Shown here piece after piece: positions 7,801-16,382 of a stretch of DNA of 64,000 bases (position 1 is its first letter; each line of letters opens with the position of its first letter). The notes under the pieces were generated by a model that made no database searches, was not told the DNA's origin, and saw nothing but the letters and a program-made list of their open reading frames with translations. Source of the stretch: Oscillibacter valericigenes Sjm18-20. Lineage in GTDB: Bacteria > Bacillota > Clostridia > Oscillospirales > Oscillospiraceae. The translations under genes and the position numbers were made by a program. The stretch lies in the NCBI GenBank assembly GCA_000283575.1, contig AP012044.1, forward strand, positions 3,224,001-3,288,000, given 5' to 3'.

Positions 7801-9842
7801 TTTTTGCCCACCAGCGCCCGCAGGCTTTCATAGGTGCGGTTTTTTCGCCAGCGGTCGGCTACTGCCAGTTCCTCCAGTGTATCTACTCCCATCATGTCGA
7901 AAAAGTCTAACACTGCGGGGATGTCGCCGCCGCTCTCCACTTCATTTACCCGAACGCCGGAAAGTCCTCGAGCGAAACGCTCCGCATGCTGGACAGAAAG
8001 CTGATCGAACCGAACTGTCTGCCGCTGATCCAGCAGGTCTGACACACTGTACATTCCGGAAAAGTCCGCGTCGTTTTGAACGATGTACTGACACGCATTG
8101 GGAAGGCCCTCATAAGTTTCGGACAGCAGCACAGTCGTAACGCCGTATTCCGGTTTCGGTTCCAACAGATATTTACTAATCGGTTCATTTTCCAAAATAG
8201 AAGCGTCATCCAGAAACAGGATATAATGCGGTTTGGGAATTCCATCGCCGCTCTCCGTTCTGGCGCGGAATACACGAGAAAGCTCGTAAAGCACCTCCCT
8301 GCTCTCCTGCGCGTTACGGGCAAAATATCGAAATTTTCGATCTTCAGACCACACATGCGGCAGCCAGCGGGCAAAATCCCAGCCATTCGTGTGCAGGAAG
8401 CCGGCATTTTCCCCCACAAACGCCAGCTTGACGTCGGTGTAGCAGTGAGTGGCCGCAATCTGCACAGTCAGCATACGCACCAGATCAAAACCACCCTGCA
8501 GTGTGCTGACAATTCCAACCATAGGGTGATCCAGCAGGTTGACACCAATAGGGACATCCCGCAGAATTCGGTACTGCTCCGCTAACATTCGCGGTTTTTC
8601 GGCCATGGAATCCTCAGTCATGGAAAAGCGTGCCGACGGCACATGAATGTCCATTTGGAACGGAATATCTCCCATGCCGACGCGAATCAGCAACACATCC
8701 TCATGGCTGAAGTTTCGGTTCCATAGTCGGGACTCCTGCCGGGAATATGTTGCGCACTCCTCCGCAGAGGGATACGCCTCCCGCAAGATCTGTGCATTCA
8801 ACGTCTGCTTCTCTTTGAGGTAGTCGGTGATCCGAATTAAATAGTTGGAGTAGGCCTGAAACCGCAGCTGCTTATGCTCCTCCCCCTGCTTTTTTGCATA
8901 GCGCAGGTTTATCAGCGCCCACATGACGCCAATCACGGCAGAGGAAATCGCTGTCACCAGTCCGGTGTACATATAAATTCCACCAGCACCACCCCGGCCA
9001 TAAATTGCAAGCAGGCAGCCCAACAGCATGGGAATTGCCATGGTGAAGGACGGTCCAATGGTCAGCAGCAGTGGACGATCCTCCATGGACTGAAGCACCG
9101 GCGGCGTTTCAATATCAAGCTTCTCTTCACAAACTTTGGGAATGTTGCGGGGAGAACGTCGGAAATCCGGTAGCTTCTTCTCCACCAACGGAGCCGGCGC
9201 ACGTCCTTCAGGCATCGCTGGATGAAGTACCTTTTCCTGCACCGTGACACCGCCCCGGCTAATATTCAGTGCAAGCAGTTCCCCCAAATATACCAATTTG
9301 GTTCCAAAGATGTTGATACAGTCGCCAAATTGCAGCATTCGCTGTCCCTTAATACGCTCTGTGCCGACATAAGTGCCGTTGGTACTGATATCCTGAATTA
9401 GCCAGCCGCCATTCTGCCGGAGGATCTGTGCATGATGGGCAGAAACAAGCCCCAGTCCATTCAGGCAGATGACGTTGTCCGTCGCCTTACCCACAGAGAT
9501 GCTGTTAAGACCGGCCAGACTGTATTTTGAAAATCTGCCCAGCTCATTTTCGGCCTCTGTTACTGCAATGGTGACCATATGTTCTCCCGCCAGCCTCAGG
9601 TTTACGATATCTCCCTTTTCCAACAGGCGCTGGGAACAGCCCGCATTCTGGACAAAAATCTGATAATCCGGTCGGCTTAATAGCCTCCACCGCCCGTCAG
9701 CTACCTCCAGACTGATCATTGTGTGCTCATCCAGACCATACCGTTCCCTGTCCAATCGAAAGGAGAAATTTGAATTATCAATGGCCGGAAGCAATATTTC
9801 TTCAAACGCATCCTGCGTATAGACCGACAGCATGGTACTCAT
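4890..9842 (-). CDS. essC: Type VII secretion FHA-FtsK/SpoIIIE ATPase (EssC-like)
   Basis: At 1650 residues this is larger than typical staphylococcal EssC (about 1480). Residues 1-200 hold an FHA module (VGKATDNVICL, then ISTNGTYVGTERI). Two membrane segments lie at about 265-315. Three FtsK-type ATPase domains follow. The first has Walker A GTTGSGKSE near 700 and Walker B LLIIIDEFAEL near 813. The second has GIVNSGKST near 1147 with a DQ rather than DE Walker B (VLIVIDQYGSF). The third has GKARTGRTT near 1436, where the Walker Lys is Arg. In the family, domain 1 drives secretion and the distal domains read substrate signals. The FHA domain implies input from Thr phosphorylation, though no kinase is in the window. 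Confidence 0.95.
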   Translation of the reverse strand: MSTMLSVYTQDAFEEILLPAIDNSNFSFRLDRERYGLDEHTMISLEVADGRWRLLSRPDYQIFVQNAGCSQRLLEKGDIVNLRLAGEHMVTIAVTEAENELGRFSKYSLAGLNSISVGKATDNVICLNGLGLVSAHHAQILRQNGGWLIQDISTNGTYVGTERIKGQRMLQFGDCINIFGTKLVYLGELLALNISRGGVTVQEKVLHPAMPEGRAPAPLVEKKLPDFRRSPRNIPKVCEEKLDIETPPVLQSMEDRPLLLTIGPSFTMAIPMLLGCLLAIYGRGGAGGIYMYTGLVTAISSAVIGVMWALINLRYAKKQGEEHKQLRFQAYSNYLIRITDYLKEKQTLNAQILREAYPSAEECATYSRQESRLWNRNFSHEDVLLIRVGMGDIPFQMDIHVPSARFSMTEDSMAEKPRMLAEQYRILRDVPIGVNLLDHPMVGIVSTLQGGFDLVRMLTVQIAATHCYTDVKLAFVGENAGFLHTNGWDFARWLPHVWSEDRKFRYFARNAQESREVLYELSRVFRARTESGDGIPKPHYILFLDDASILENEPISKYLLEPKPEYGVTTVLLSETYEGLPNACQYIVQNDADFSGMYSVSDLLDQRQTVRFDQLSVQHAERFARGLSGVRVNEVESGGDIPAVLDFFDMMGVDTLEELAVADRWRKNRTYESLRALVGKKAGSTDCYLDIHEKYHGPHGLVAGTTGSGKSETLQTYILSLAVNFSPQDVAFLLIDFKGGGMANLFTALPHTVGQISNLSGSQIRRAMVSIKSENQRRQRIFSEYGVNHIDGYTKLFKNKEAPVSIPHLLIIIDEFAELKREEPDFMRELISVAQVGRSLGVHLILATQKPGGTVDDSIRSNTKFRLCLRVQDRQDSMEMLHRPDAAYITQAGRCYLQVGNDEVYELFQSGWSGARYDPEQRKNHSTVARMVDDNGRTVMAGNRSELLRKEQKKREWATLLAKQLQAAAADLNCDLAAHPQEQLAEVADVAAERLNLTESGFLDSSRNRGQLQKLSALWPAQPGLTLEKIAEGLAKSMEVQNEKLPECKEITQLDAVVEYLAVVAQKEHCENRMKLWLPALPEKLSLEQLAKGQFPDSVVGQWPGESSATWTLETVVGLYDAPENQMQVPLSVNFAEGGHLAVCGIVNSGKSTFLETMIYGLVNRYSPAHLNVYALDFGGGKLGVFRGLAHVGGVLDDTALSSVQKFFRMIEKMLEERQRLFAGANYSQYVKAHEKTLPAVLIVIDQYGSFREKTDNAYDGILLRISNIGVSCGIYLAVSAGGFGSAEIPSRLADNFRTAISLEMGDKFKYGDVLRTMRFSILPEPNIRGRGLVGVGGSILEFQTALPVDAEDDYQLSEQVAIRCRRLNEVWSGVWARPVPVIPKNPVWEEFSKLEDCRKMLQDDRHLPLGYLETDASVYGVDLSRTFCYLISGKARTGRTTAMRLLIESAAAKGGRVVVIDKGGELKRCAEGVHAVYVPDRKALSTFVKELYQEYPDRNQKKRQMVERGISEEEIYIAMDYKKWYVFIHDMDSFLRDVYAPADSEAGIPSMNGFLENVFEKGKLHQVYFFASIDSDRLSDYNGRRLFNSFIGYRTGLHLGGEVDRQRVFTFENIPYGERTRTSKAGQALAASTVTSGQADKLILPMWKG

Positions 9843-9854
9843 ATTCTCTCCTCC

Positions 9855-11108
9855 TCAGCGCAGCTCCACTTTTAGTCTCAAGCTGCCCAAAATCAGCAGA
9901 TCGCCCTGATTCAACGGCTGCGGCACGCCTTTTTGCACAGTCAGCGTCTCGGCTCCTCGCAGGACGCTGATAGAATTTCTGGCAGCCACATCCTCCAGCA
10001 TCAACTGCTGGCCATTCCAGCGAATCTGGCAATGTTTCCGGGAAATCGTACTGTTGGGCAGGCACAGCCGATTGTCATCCGAACGCCCAATGGTGACCGG
10101 CGTACCCAGATCAAATATCCGATCGGCCTCCGATCCCTGCACGCTGAAAATATGCAGCTGGGGAATCTGTACCTGACCAATAAAAACCGTTTCCCCGCTT
10201 GCCGCAGTCTGTGGTTCCAAATTCGCCCTCGGTACAGGCGCAGCCTGACGTGGGGAAATTTTTTCCACAGTAGTCGCACGTGCGAGGTCGGGGGGTATCA
10301 CCGGAGCCAGGCGCAAATTTAACGCTTGCTCCAGCTGGTGCTCGCGTGCCTCCTTTTCCTCCCGTTTCTTCCGGTTATGACGGTGAATCAGAAGAGCTGC
10401 CACAACACTCAGCAACAGCGCCACTCCCGCACCGGCAAAAATCCAAACGTAGGTGGGAATGCCCTCTTCCTCCGGCTCTTCCTCCGGCAGCGGCGCATTT
10501 AGATAGACCCGCACACTGGAGATCAGCATCACAGACTCCTCAACCGTCATCGAGGCCGTCGGGTCAAAGTTGTCGTTCTGATCTGTTTTCATCAGTCCTG
10601 TACCTAGCACAAACTCCACCGCATCTTTGGCCCAGCTGCTGATTTCCACATGGTCCTCAATGCTGATGTCCTCCGTATAGTCTGTGGAGTCGTCATAATA
10701 TTCTGGCGCGACCTGATTCACCAAATTCAAGATAATTGACGCTGCCTCCTGCCGCTTAATCGGTTCATTGGGACTAAACCTCATGCCGTCTTTTCCCACT
10801 ACCAACTCATATTTTTTTGCCAGCGCAATATAGGGATTTTCCCCATCCACATCTGCAAAGGACTCATTCTTCTGCTTGTCGGTCAGACCCTGATACAACT
10901 TGTCCACAGTGCTGTCTTCCAGCTCCGCCATCAGGGAGATGACCAGATAGCAGAACTCCTCCCGTGGAATCGGCGCCTCATAAGAGGTGAGATACCCATC
11001 TGCCATTTCAGCTAGCCCTTCGGAGCCGGATACCTCTGCAGCACAGACCGTAGTAATGCTCAGACTGATAACCATCAGCAGGCCAGCCACTTGTTTTAGG
11101 ACCTTCAT
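9855..11108 (-). CDS. SLH-domain / transmembrane / FHA-domain protein
   Basis: The 417-residue protein has a signal peptide (VAGLLMVISLSITTVCAAE). About 180 outside residues match S-layer-homology repeats (REEFCYLVISLM...; FADVDGENPYIALAKKYELV; FSPNEPIKRQEAASIILNLV; ASMTVEESVMLI). A single membrane helix lies at about 223-244 (YVWIFAGAGVALLLSVVAAL), followed by a basic linker and a cytoplasmic FHA domain (TIGRSDDNRLCLPNSTISRKHCQI) at about 320-417. This would span the cell envelope, binding wall polymer outside and phosphothreonine inside. It directly precedes essC-like (12 bp gap) and overlaps the permease upstream by 4 bp, so it is probably a structural or sensory part of the secretion machine. 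Confidence 0.85.
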   Translation of the reverse strand: MKVLKQVAGLLMVISLSITTVCAAEVSGSEGLAEMADGYLTSYEAPIPREEFCYLVISLMAELEDSTVDKLYQGLTDKQKNESFADVDGENPYIALAKKYELVVGKDGMRFSPNEPIKRQEAASIILNLVNQVAPEYYDDSTDYTEDISIEDHVEISSWAKDAVEFVLGTGLMKTDQNDNFDPTASMTVEESVMLISSVRVYLNAPLPEEEPEEEGIPTYVWIFAGAGVALLLSVVAALLIHRHNRKKREEKEAREHQLEQALNLRLAPVIPPDLARATTVEKISPRQAAPVPRANLEPQTAASGETVFIGQVQIPQLHIFSVQGSEADRIFDLGTPVTIGRSDDNRLCLPNSTISRKHCQIRWNGQQLMLEDVAARNSISVLRGAETLTVQKGVPQPLNQGDLLILGSLRLKVELR

Positions 11109-12250
11109 GCGATCTCTCCTGACTGCTTCGTTTTTTTATGAGGAGCGAAGCCATCCTCTGCCGCAGCAACCAGCCATGCACCAGCAGCGCCGGCAGCTGC
11201 TATGGCCAGAAGTCCGACAGCAGCTGCTATGCTGCCCTCTCCAGCCTTAAGATAAAGTGTCAGTGGGAGCCATTTCGTCAATGGCGCCAGTGCTGGGAAC
11301 AGCCGTCCCACATCTAACACTACTGGGGAAAGCACAAAGGCCGCGGCAGTTAGGAGAGGAATCATCGCAGGCATTATCGGCTGCAGTGAACGAATTTCTG
11401 CCAGCAGAAGCGCCCATCCACCCACTGCCGCCAAATATGGAAGCAGCGCCAGTGCGCCGCCAACCTTCCCAGCAGTCAGCAGAACCAGTCCCCCGGCAGC
11501 CAGTGCAATTAGCAGTGCAGCCAGCAACCTGGGAAGCAGCAGGCATAATCTTCCCCGACACAGCCGCAATCTCCGGAACCAAGATGTTTCCATCCACAGG
11601 TTTAGATTCATGGCAGTAACCAGTATCCACAGCAGCAGAATCAGCGCCACACAGCCGCACAGCAAACGAGAACCACTCTTCGCTGCCAGCGCCGGGGCAT
11701 TTATCGGCCGTCCATCCAATGTCACCATTGTAATATCTACCTGCCGGGCCATAGGCTCCAACTGTATTTCCACATCGTCGATACCGTTTTCCCTCAGATA
11801 TTCCTTCGCCAGTACCGGCGTGGCCAGTTCCATCACTACGGCAGAGACTGTTTCCCGCACCAGTGGATACACCGTGGAACCAGGACCTGTCACAAGGCAG
11901 ATCATGTCTTCAAGCCGTGCTTCAGCAAGCCGTTCATCAAAATCGTCCGGCAAAATCAATCCACAATCCCAGCGGCTGGTGGATACGTTTTTCCGAACAG
12001 CATCCGCATCTGTGCGGATAAACCGTACCAGAGCGGAATCCCGTGCCACAAGTCCATTCCAAAAGGATTCGCCGCCTTTTGCTGGCAGCGCCACCCCCAC
12101 CTCCACCAGCGCAGAGGGCTGCTCCTGTGTGCGCAGCAGCCAGCAGGTACCTTCTGCAGCTAATAACATCGTCAGCGCAACCAGCCAGAAGCGCCGTCGG
12201 CGCAGTTGTGTTTTCAGGGTAATCTTCAGTGCGGTCAGCAGATAGGTCAT
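11105..12250 (-). CDS. ABC-2-type membrane permease
   Basis: The 381-residue protein has one N-terminal membrane helix (FWLVALTMLLAAEGTCWLL), about 150 outside residues, then five or six hydrophobic segments (for example LLCGCVALILLLWILVTAM, AALLIALAAGGLVLL, ALLPYLAAVGGWALLL, MPAMIPLLTAAAFVL). This is the ABC-2 plan (one TM, large loop, C-terminal TM bundle), which the T7SS protein EsaA/YueB also follows at larger size. It overlaps the genes on both sides by 4 bp, so it is strictly coupled. With the second permease and the ATPase at 15252 it likely forms a heterodimeric exporter. Confidence 0.8.
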   Translation of the reverse strand: MTYLLTALKITLKTQLRRRRFWLVALTMLLAAEGTCWLLRTQEQPSALVEVGVALPAKGGESFWNGLVARDSALVRFIRTDADAVRKNVSTSRWDCGLILPDDFDERLAEARLEDMICLVTGPGSTVYPLVRETVSAVVMELATPVLAKEYLRENGIDDVEIQLEPMARQVDITMVTLDGRPINAPALAAKSGSRLLCGCVALILLLWILVTAMNLNLWMETSWFRRLRLCRGRLCLLLPRLLAALLIALAAGGLVLLTAGKVGGALALLPYLAAVGGWALLLAEIRSLQPIMPAMIPLLTAAAFVLSPVVLDVGRLFPALAPLTKWLPLTLYLKAGEGSIAAAVGLLAIAAAGAAGAWLVAAAEDGFAPHKKTKQSGEIA

Positions 12251-13455
12251 TCCTCATCCTCCTGTTTACGAACACGGCATTCATACCCCACAGCGCACAG
12301 TGCATACAATACGGCTACCGCCGTAAGCAGCAGGCCAAGCGACGAATGTGCCGGTGCATATCCCAGTGACTCAACCGCCAACGCCCGCATCCATGTAATG
12401 GGCGAGCACCACTCCAGCCGATGCAGCACCGCAGGCATCATTACTGGCGGTACTGCACCGCCAGACAGCAGTAGTGCCGCCAGCATCGCGGCAAACGAGA
12501 GGCAGCCACAGCCCGTGGCACTGCGAGTCAATAGGCCGCAGCAGGCAGACCAGGCTGCAAACAATATTGCCCAGAAAAAACCGACTTGCAGGGCCGCAAG
12601 GACTGGCAAACCTCCAACTGCCGCCAGTCCGACTGTCATAACTGGCAGCATAGCGGCAGTTATAACAATGATACTACTGCAAAAGCCAGCGAGAGAACTC
12701 CGTCCGGCTAACCGGAGCCGTCGGTGATAGGTCAGCCAGTTCCCCTGAAAATTCCAGACGAACAGAGGCCCCAGTGACAGTAGCAGCGCACTTAAAAGGC
12801 TGAGTCCGTAATGCAGAGAAATGGGCAGCGTTCCCGTGGGGAGTAATGTCTGCATTTGAAATACATCCTGCCGGTTTGCCGTCCATTGTACATATTTAAG
12901 ATTGATGCCAAGAATTGTCTTGCTCAGGGAGGACCCGGCGATCGGATGCTCCTCATAGCACCCCAACACCGCATAAATCCCAGACTGCACCGCAGACAGC
13001 AAATCCGACGCGCTCTGACCGACCCATAGGGTTAGCAGCTCTTCCGTTGGATGCTGTCCATCCACAATCAGGCGAACATCCGGGTTCTCCCCTCTCTGCA
13101 CACTGCTGACGAAGTCCTTAGGCAGCTCCAAAACCGCAGTAACCTTCCCGTCTTTGAGCGCCTGCCGCGCCTCTGCCGCATCCATTGCTTCCACATGGCA
13201 ATACTGCTGGACATCTTCCATGCCGCCCACATAACGCTCCACCTGTTCGGGCACCTTGTCTCCCTCCGGCGCTGTGATTGCAAGGGTAACGCCCGAAAAG
13301 GACACTCCTGCTGAAAGCGCCTGTTCCGCACCCTGTCCAGTCACAAAAGGAAGTAGAATGCAAAGAAGGGAAAGCCCTACCAGTCGATACAACTGTTGGC
13401 AGAGCTTTCCCACAGTTAGCTTTATCAGACTCAAAAGCAGATAAAACCTTTCCAT
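12247..13455 (-). CDS. ABC-2-type membrane permease
   Basis: The 402-residue protein has an N-terminal helix (LYRLVGLSLLCILLPFV), about 170 outside residues (the EGDKVPEQVERYVGGMEDVQ region resembles the loop of ABC-2/YhgE-Pip proteins), then C-terminal membrane helices (SLLSALLLSLGPLFVWNF, SIIVITAAMLPVMTVGLAAV, ALQVGFFWAILFAAWSACCG, FAAMLAALLLSGGAV, LGLLLTAVAVLYALCAVGY). It is the partner of the next gene, which overlaps by 4 bp. The outside loop may contact the secretion machine or its cargo. Membership of the secretion locus is inferred from the unbroken operon. Confidence 0.8.
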   Translation of the reverse strand: MERFYLLLSLIKLTVGKLCQQLYRLVGLSLLCILLPFVTGQGAEQALSAGVSFSGVTLAITAPEGDKVPEQVERYVGGMEDVQQYCHVEAMDAAEARQALKDGKVTAVLELPKDFVSSVQRGENPDVRLIVDGQHPTEELLTLWVGQSASDLLSAVQSGIYAVLGCYEEHPIAGSSLSKTILGINLKYVQWTANRQDVFQMQTLLPTGTLPISLHYGLSLLSALLLSLGPLFVWNFQGNWLTYHRRLRLAGRSSLAGFCSSIIVITAAMLPVMTVGLAAVGGLPVLAALQVGFFWAILFAAWSACCGLLTRSATGCGCLSFAAMLAALLLSGGAVPPVMMPAVLHRLEWCSPITWMRALAVESLGYAPAHSSLGLLLTAVAVLYALCAVGYECRVRKQEDEE

Positions 13456-13469
13456 TCCCTGTCTCAGTT

Positions 13470-15182
13470 TTACACCAGGTACCAGATGAGATCCTGTAAC
13501 TCCGGAATATCATCCATCAGATTCGTCACCCAATTCTGCGCGTTGTCCTCGATTTCCATCATCAGACCATCGATATCGTCCTTACGCATCTCAGACAGCA
13601 TCACCGTCTTCTCTGGTTGAAATTCCCCTTTCGAGTATGGACCAATTGCATAGGAAAGTTCCAGTGTGCAAAGTTCCGAACCATACTCCCCAACAGACAG
13701 TTTATCCATCTGAAGAGCCAGAGAATTTTTACTGGAGTTCAGCTGGCCCGATGCCCCGATATCAACTTCACCGCAGGAGAAATCCCATGTAAAGTTGTCC
13801 TCAGACTGTTTGGGCGTATATTCAAGTTCGGATTTGAGGATTGGCTCAGACTCACACCCGTCAACCCACATCGTCGTAGTATCCGTGAACGTTCCGTTCT
13901 TAATTACATGGTTCCCGCTGGACTCTAGTACGAACGTCTCTCCATCCGCTTCCATTACCAAACCCAGATCGTCAGCGTAATTCTTGCCACCGCCAAAGTA
14001 GGCGCTAATCTCCGTATTGGTGCCTTCGACCTTGCCTTCCCATACAGCGGCCATCACGTAACCGTCTTTCAGATAGACATCCAGCTCCAGATCGCCCATA
14101 TAGCGAACTGCTTCATTCACCTCGTCCAGCATGGCCGAGCCGGACAAAGCTTCCGTAATATCATCTTTCATATAGGAGATCTCGTCCTCGGGAACGCCGA
14201 TAGACTTGAGCACATCAATGGTCTTACCATCGTAATCCATGGCGTCAATGGAATCTTCAAGCGCGTCCAGATAATCCAGCATGGCGTCTTCCGGCACCAC
14301 TACATGATAGTTCGTACACTCAATATCCACATCGTTAACTTCAATTTCCGTCTTCTCTCCCTTTTCCACTTTGACGGCTTTCTCCAGCTTCTTCCCCTCA
14401 GCTTTATCGATCTGCGGCTTTTCAGCATATGTATTCAGAATATCAAAGAGGTTGAAGCTGACATTCTCATCCAAACCCCAGTCTTCCAGATCCTTTCCCA
14501 GCGTCATGGTATTGACGCCGTACGCCGTCTTGCCCAAAAACTCAGGAGAGTACACCGCGACCACATCGCCATCTACATTGGACTGAAAAGTAGCCGCATC
14601 CATAGACCCGTAAAATACCGTTCCAGTCATGTCCATCTTCTGATCCGGCAGGTTGACTGCCGCATTAAACCGCATACCAAGACCTTCCAGCGTACTGAGC
14701 TCTCCATATCCGCTGTCTTCCAACTCTTTCAGCTTCACCGACATGCTCTCGCTGACTTTTTGGCCTTCCATCAGCGACATGAGATCTGGAGCGCCGGCTT
14801 TCTCCGCCGCTGAGATGTATGCCATGGTTGATTTTTCAGCCGCTCTGAACACCTTGACCTTCGTACTTCCAAACAGCCCCAAAGCCGCTCCGACCACCGA
14901 CAGCAGCACGACAGCAATTACCAGAAGCACAACGATGGTGCCAATGCCACGATGCTTCTTTTTTCCAAGAATTGGCTCTTTTCCACTGCTCGCCGCGAGC
15001 TGTTCCTGCCATAGCTTCTGCTCCGTCATCACGGACACCGACTGTGCCGGTGTCCGCTCCGGCGTCACGCCGACAGGGTCCGCCGGTGCGCCATCTGCGC
15101 TGGTCTCCCCCGTTTGCGCACCACAGAACGGGCAAAATTTTGCGTCGTCCCTAATCTTTTTTCCACAATGCGTGCAAAACAT
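13470..15182 (-). CDS. Zinc-ribbon membrane protein with large outside domain
   Basis: The 570-residue protein starts with a zinc ribbon (MFCTHCGKKIRDDAKFCPFC: CxxC...CxxC). A Pro/Thr/Glu-rich linker follows, then a membrane helix at about 80-105 (IGTIVVLLVIAVVLLSVVGA) and about 460 mostly acidic outside residues with a pattern of long helices and strands. The Zn ribbon should sit in the cytoplasm. It lies between the ABC ATPase and the two permeases and shares its plan with the 16383-18521 protein. The role is unknown. It might connect cytoplasmic regulation with a surface structure. The ribosome site GGGAGCGGTAAT lies close to a strong hairpin at 15201-15230. Confidence 0.75.
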   Translation of the reverse strand: MFCTHCGKKIRDDAKFCPFCGAQTGETSADGAPADPVGVTPERTPAQSVSVMTEQKLWQEQLAASSGKEPILGKKKHRGIGTIVVLLVIAVVLLSVVGAALGLFGSTKVKVFRAAEKSTMAYISAAEKAGAPDLMSLMEGQKVSESMSVKLKELEDSGYGELSTLEGLGMRFNAAVNLPDQKMDMTGTVFYGSMDAATFQSNVDGDVVAVYSPEFLGKTAYGVNTMTLGKDLEDWGLDENVSFNLFDILNTYAEKPQIDKAEGKKLEKAVKVEKGEKTEIEVNDVDIECTNYHVVVPEDAMLDYLDALEDSIDAMDYDGKTIDVLKSIGVPEDEISYMKDDITEALSGSAMLDEVNEAVRYMGDLELDVYLKDGYVMAAVWEGKVEGTNTEISAYFGGGKNYADDLGLVMEADGETFVLESSGNHVIKNGTFTDTTTMWVDGCESEPILKSELEYTPKQSEDNFTWDFSCGEVDIGASGQLNSSKNSLALQMDKLSVGEYGSELCTLELSYAIGPYSKGEFQPEKTVMLSEMRKDDIDGLMMEIEDNAQNWVTNLMDDIPELQDLIWYLV

Positions 15183-15200
15183 ATTACCGCTCCCTTATTT

Positions 15201-15230
15201 ATGTGGCAGCCTGTCCGCAGGCTGCCACAT
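15201..15230 (-). terminator. Strong hairpin between ABC ATPase and zinc-ribbon gene
   Basis: A 13-bp perfect inverted repeat (ATGTGGCAGCCTG / CAGGCTGCCACAT) with a TCCG loop lies within the operon, just before the ribosome site of the 13470-15182 gene. On the minus strand it is followed by AAATAAGG rather than a T run, so it may be a partial terminator, a processing site or a stability element that sets expression of the genes below it. Confidence 0.55.
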
Positions 15231-15251
15231 TCGCTTATTTCTCTCTTGCTC

Positions 15252-15929
15252 TTATAAGCCCCAATATGCCTGTCCATCCCGCAAACACAGGCACCTGTTG
15301 CAAAGCCGATCCAGCTCGTCCCTCCGATGGGAACACCAAAGTATGCATCCGCCCCGTCTCAGAAAAATTGCAAGCCACTCCAGCAGCGCATCACAGTATG
15401 CTTGATCCAGACCGGTCGTGGCCTCATCCATAACCAGCACCTCTTTGCCTGCAGCCAATGCCATGGCAATACTAACCCGGCGCTGCATACCGCCGGACAG
15501 CTCCCGTACCCGGCAGCGCAGCAGCGGTTCCAAGCCCATCAGCTCCATCAGCTCCGCCTGCAGCGGTTCCTGAACACCCCGAGCCGCCTGCCAAAGTTCC
15601 AGCTGTTGTCCGATTGTCAACTCCTCCGCCAGAGCATTATCCTGCGGCACATACCCCATCCGATTTCGAGTGTACAGTCGGTCTTCCAATATGTCCTTGC
15701 CCCTCAGTAAAATTCTACCGCTGTCTGGCCGCTGTTCCCGCGCAATCATGCGTAGAAGGGTCGATTTTCCGGAGCCATTCGCGCCGGTGATGCCCAGACA
15801 CTCTCCCGCCTCCACCCGAAGGTTTACGAGGGAAAGTACCTGACGGCAGGAATAGCCTTTACTAATTTCCCGGAGTTCCAATACCGCCGGTTCAACTGCC
15901 GACGTTAAATCTTCACTGGTGTTCCGCAT
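15252..15929 (-). CDS. ABC transporter ATP-binding protein
   Basis: The 225-residue protein has all ABC ATPase motifs: Walker A GANGSGKST (about 49-57), Q-loop YVPQDN, signature ELSGGMQRR, Walker B VLVMDEATTG and the switch His in ILWCSHRRDE. The D-loop has GLDQ. It starts 25 bp inside the end of the small zinc-ribbon gene. The two ABC-2 permeases further down the operon are the natural membrane partners, separated from it only by a zinc-ribbon gene. Its place inside a type VII locus is unusual and suggests that the transporter serves secretion or envelope remodelling. Confidence 0.92.
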   Translation of the reverse strand: MRNTSEDLTSAVEPAVLELREISKGYSCRQVLSLVNLRVEAGECLGITGANGSGKSTLLRMIAREQRPDSGRILLRGKDILEDRLYTRNRMGYVPQDNALAEELTIGQQLELWQAARGVQEPLQAELMELMGLEPLLRCRVRELSGGMQRRVSIAMALAAGKEVLVMDEATTGLDQAYCDALLEWLAIFLRRGGCILWCSHRRDELDRLCNRCLCLRDGQAYWGL

Positions 15930-16333
15930 TCATCACAAAAACGAGCGCCTGCCTCCAGCTTCTTGCCACAGTTCGTGCAGAAAACGAAACCGCTCTGTGG
16001 CGTGCTCACCACATTTGCTCCAGCCGAACGCTTCTGAGAGCCTAAAATCTGGCTTTCCTCTGCCTTGATCTGCTCCAGGCGAGCCTTCAGTGCGGCAACC
16101 TCCGTCCCAATCTCCTGGATCTTTGCACAGTCTACTTCCAGCTCGGCCGTATCCACACTGCCGTTCAGCCAGCTGTTATAATATTTCACGCCCAGTGCAT
16201 TGACATCTGTATCCATGCTTTTCTGCATATTGCTGATGGCTGAGCGAACCCGGCTGCTCTCCACAATGGATTCTGACTTAACACTGACTGCCGCGACGCT
16301 TTTTTCAAAGGTATCCTTCAAAATTTCTAGCAT
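15905..16333 (-). CDS. Small protein with coiled coil and C-terminal zinc ribbon
   Basis: The 142-residue soluble protein has a helical N-terminus of about 100 residues (MLEILKDTFEKSVAAVSVKS; heptad-like VAALKARLEQIKAEE) and a C-terminal zinc ribbon (VFCTNCGKKLEAGARFCDEC). Its ribbon is nearly the same as those starting the two large zinc-ribbon membrane proteins of the operon. A soluble copy next to two membrane copies suggests a shared partner or an adaptor. No enzyme motif is seen. It overlaps the ABC ATPase by 25 bp. Confidence 0.8.
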   Translation of the reverse strand: MLEILKDTFEKSVAAVSVKSESIVESSRVRSAISNMQKSMDTDVNALGVKYYNSWLNGSVDTAELEVDCAKIQEIGTEVAALKARLEQIKAEESQILGSQKRSAGANVVSTPQSGFVFCTNCGKKLEAGARFCDECGTPVKI

Positions 16334-16382
16334 ATCCCTAATCCTCCCGCTGCGTTTTCATTATTTTTCCTTCGAATATCAG

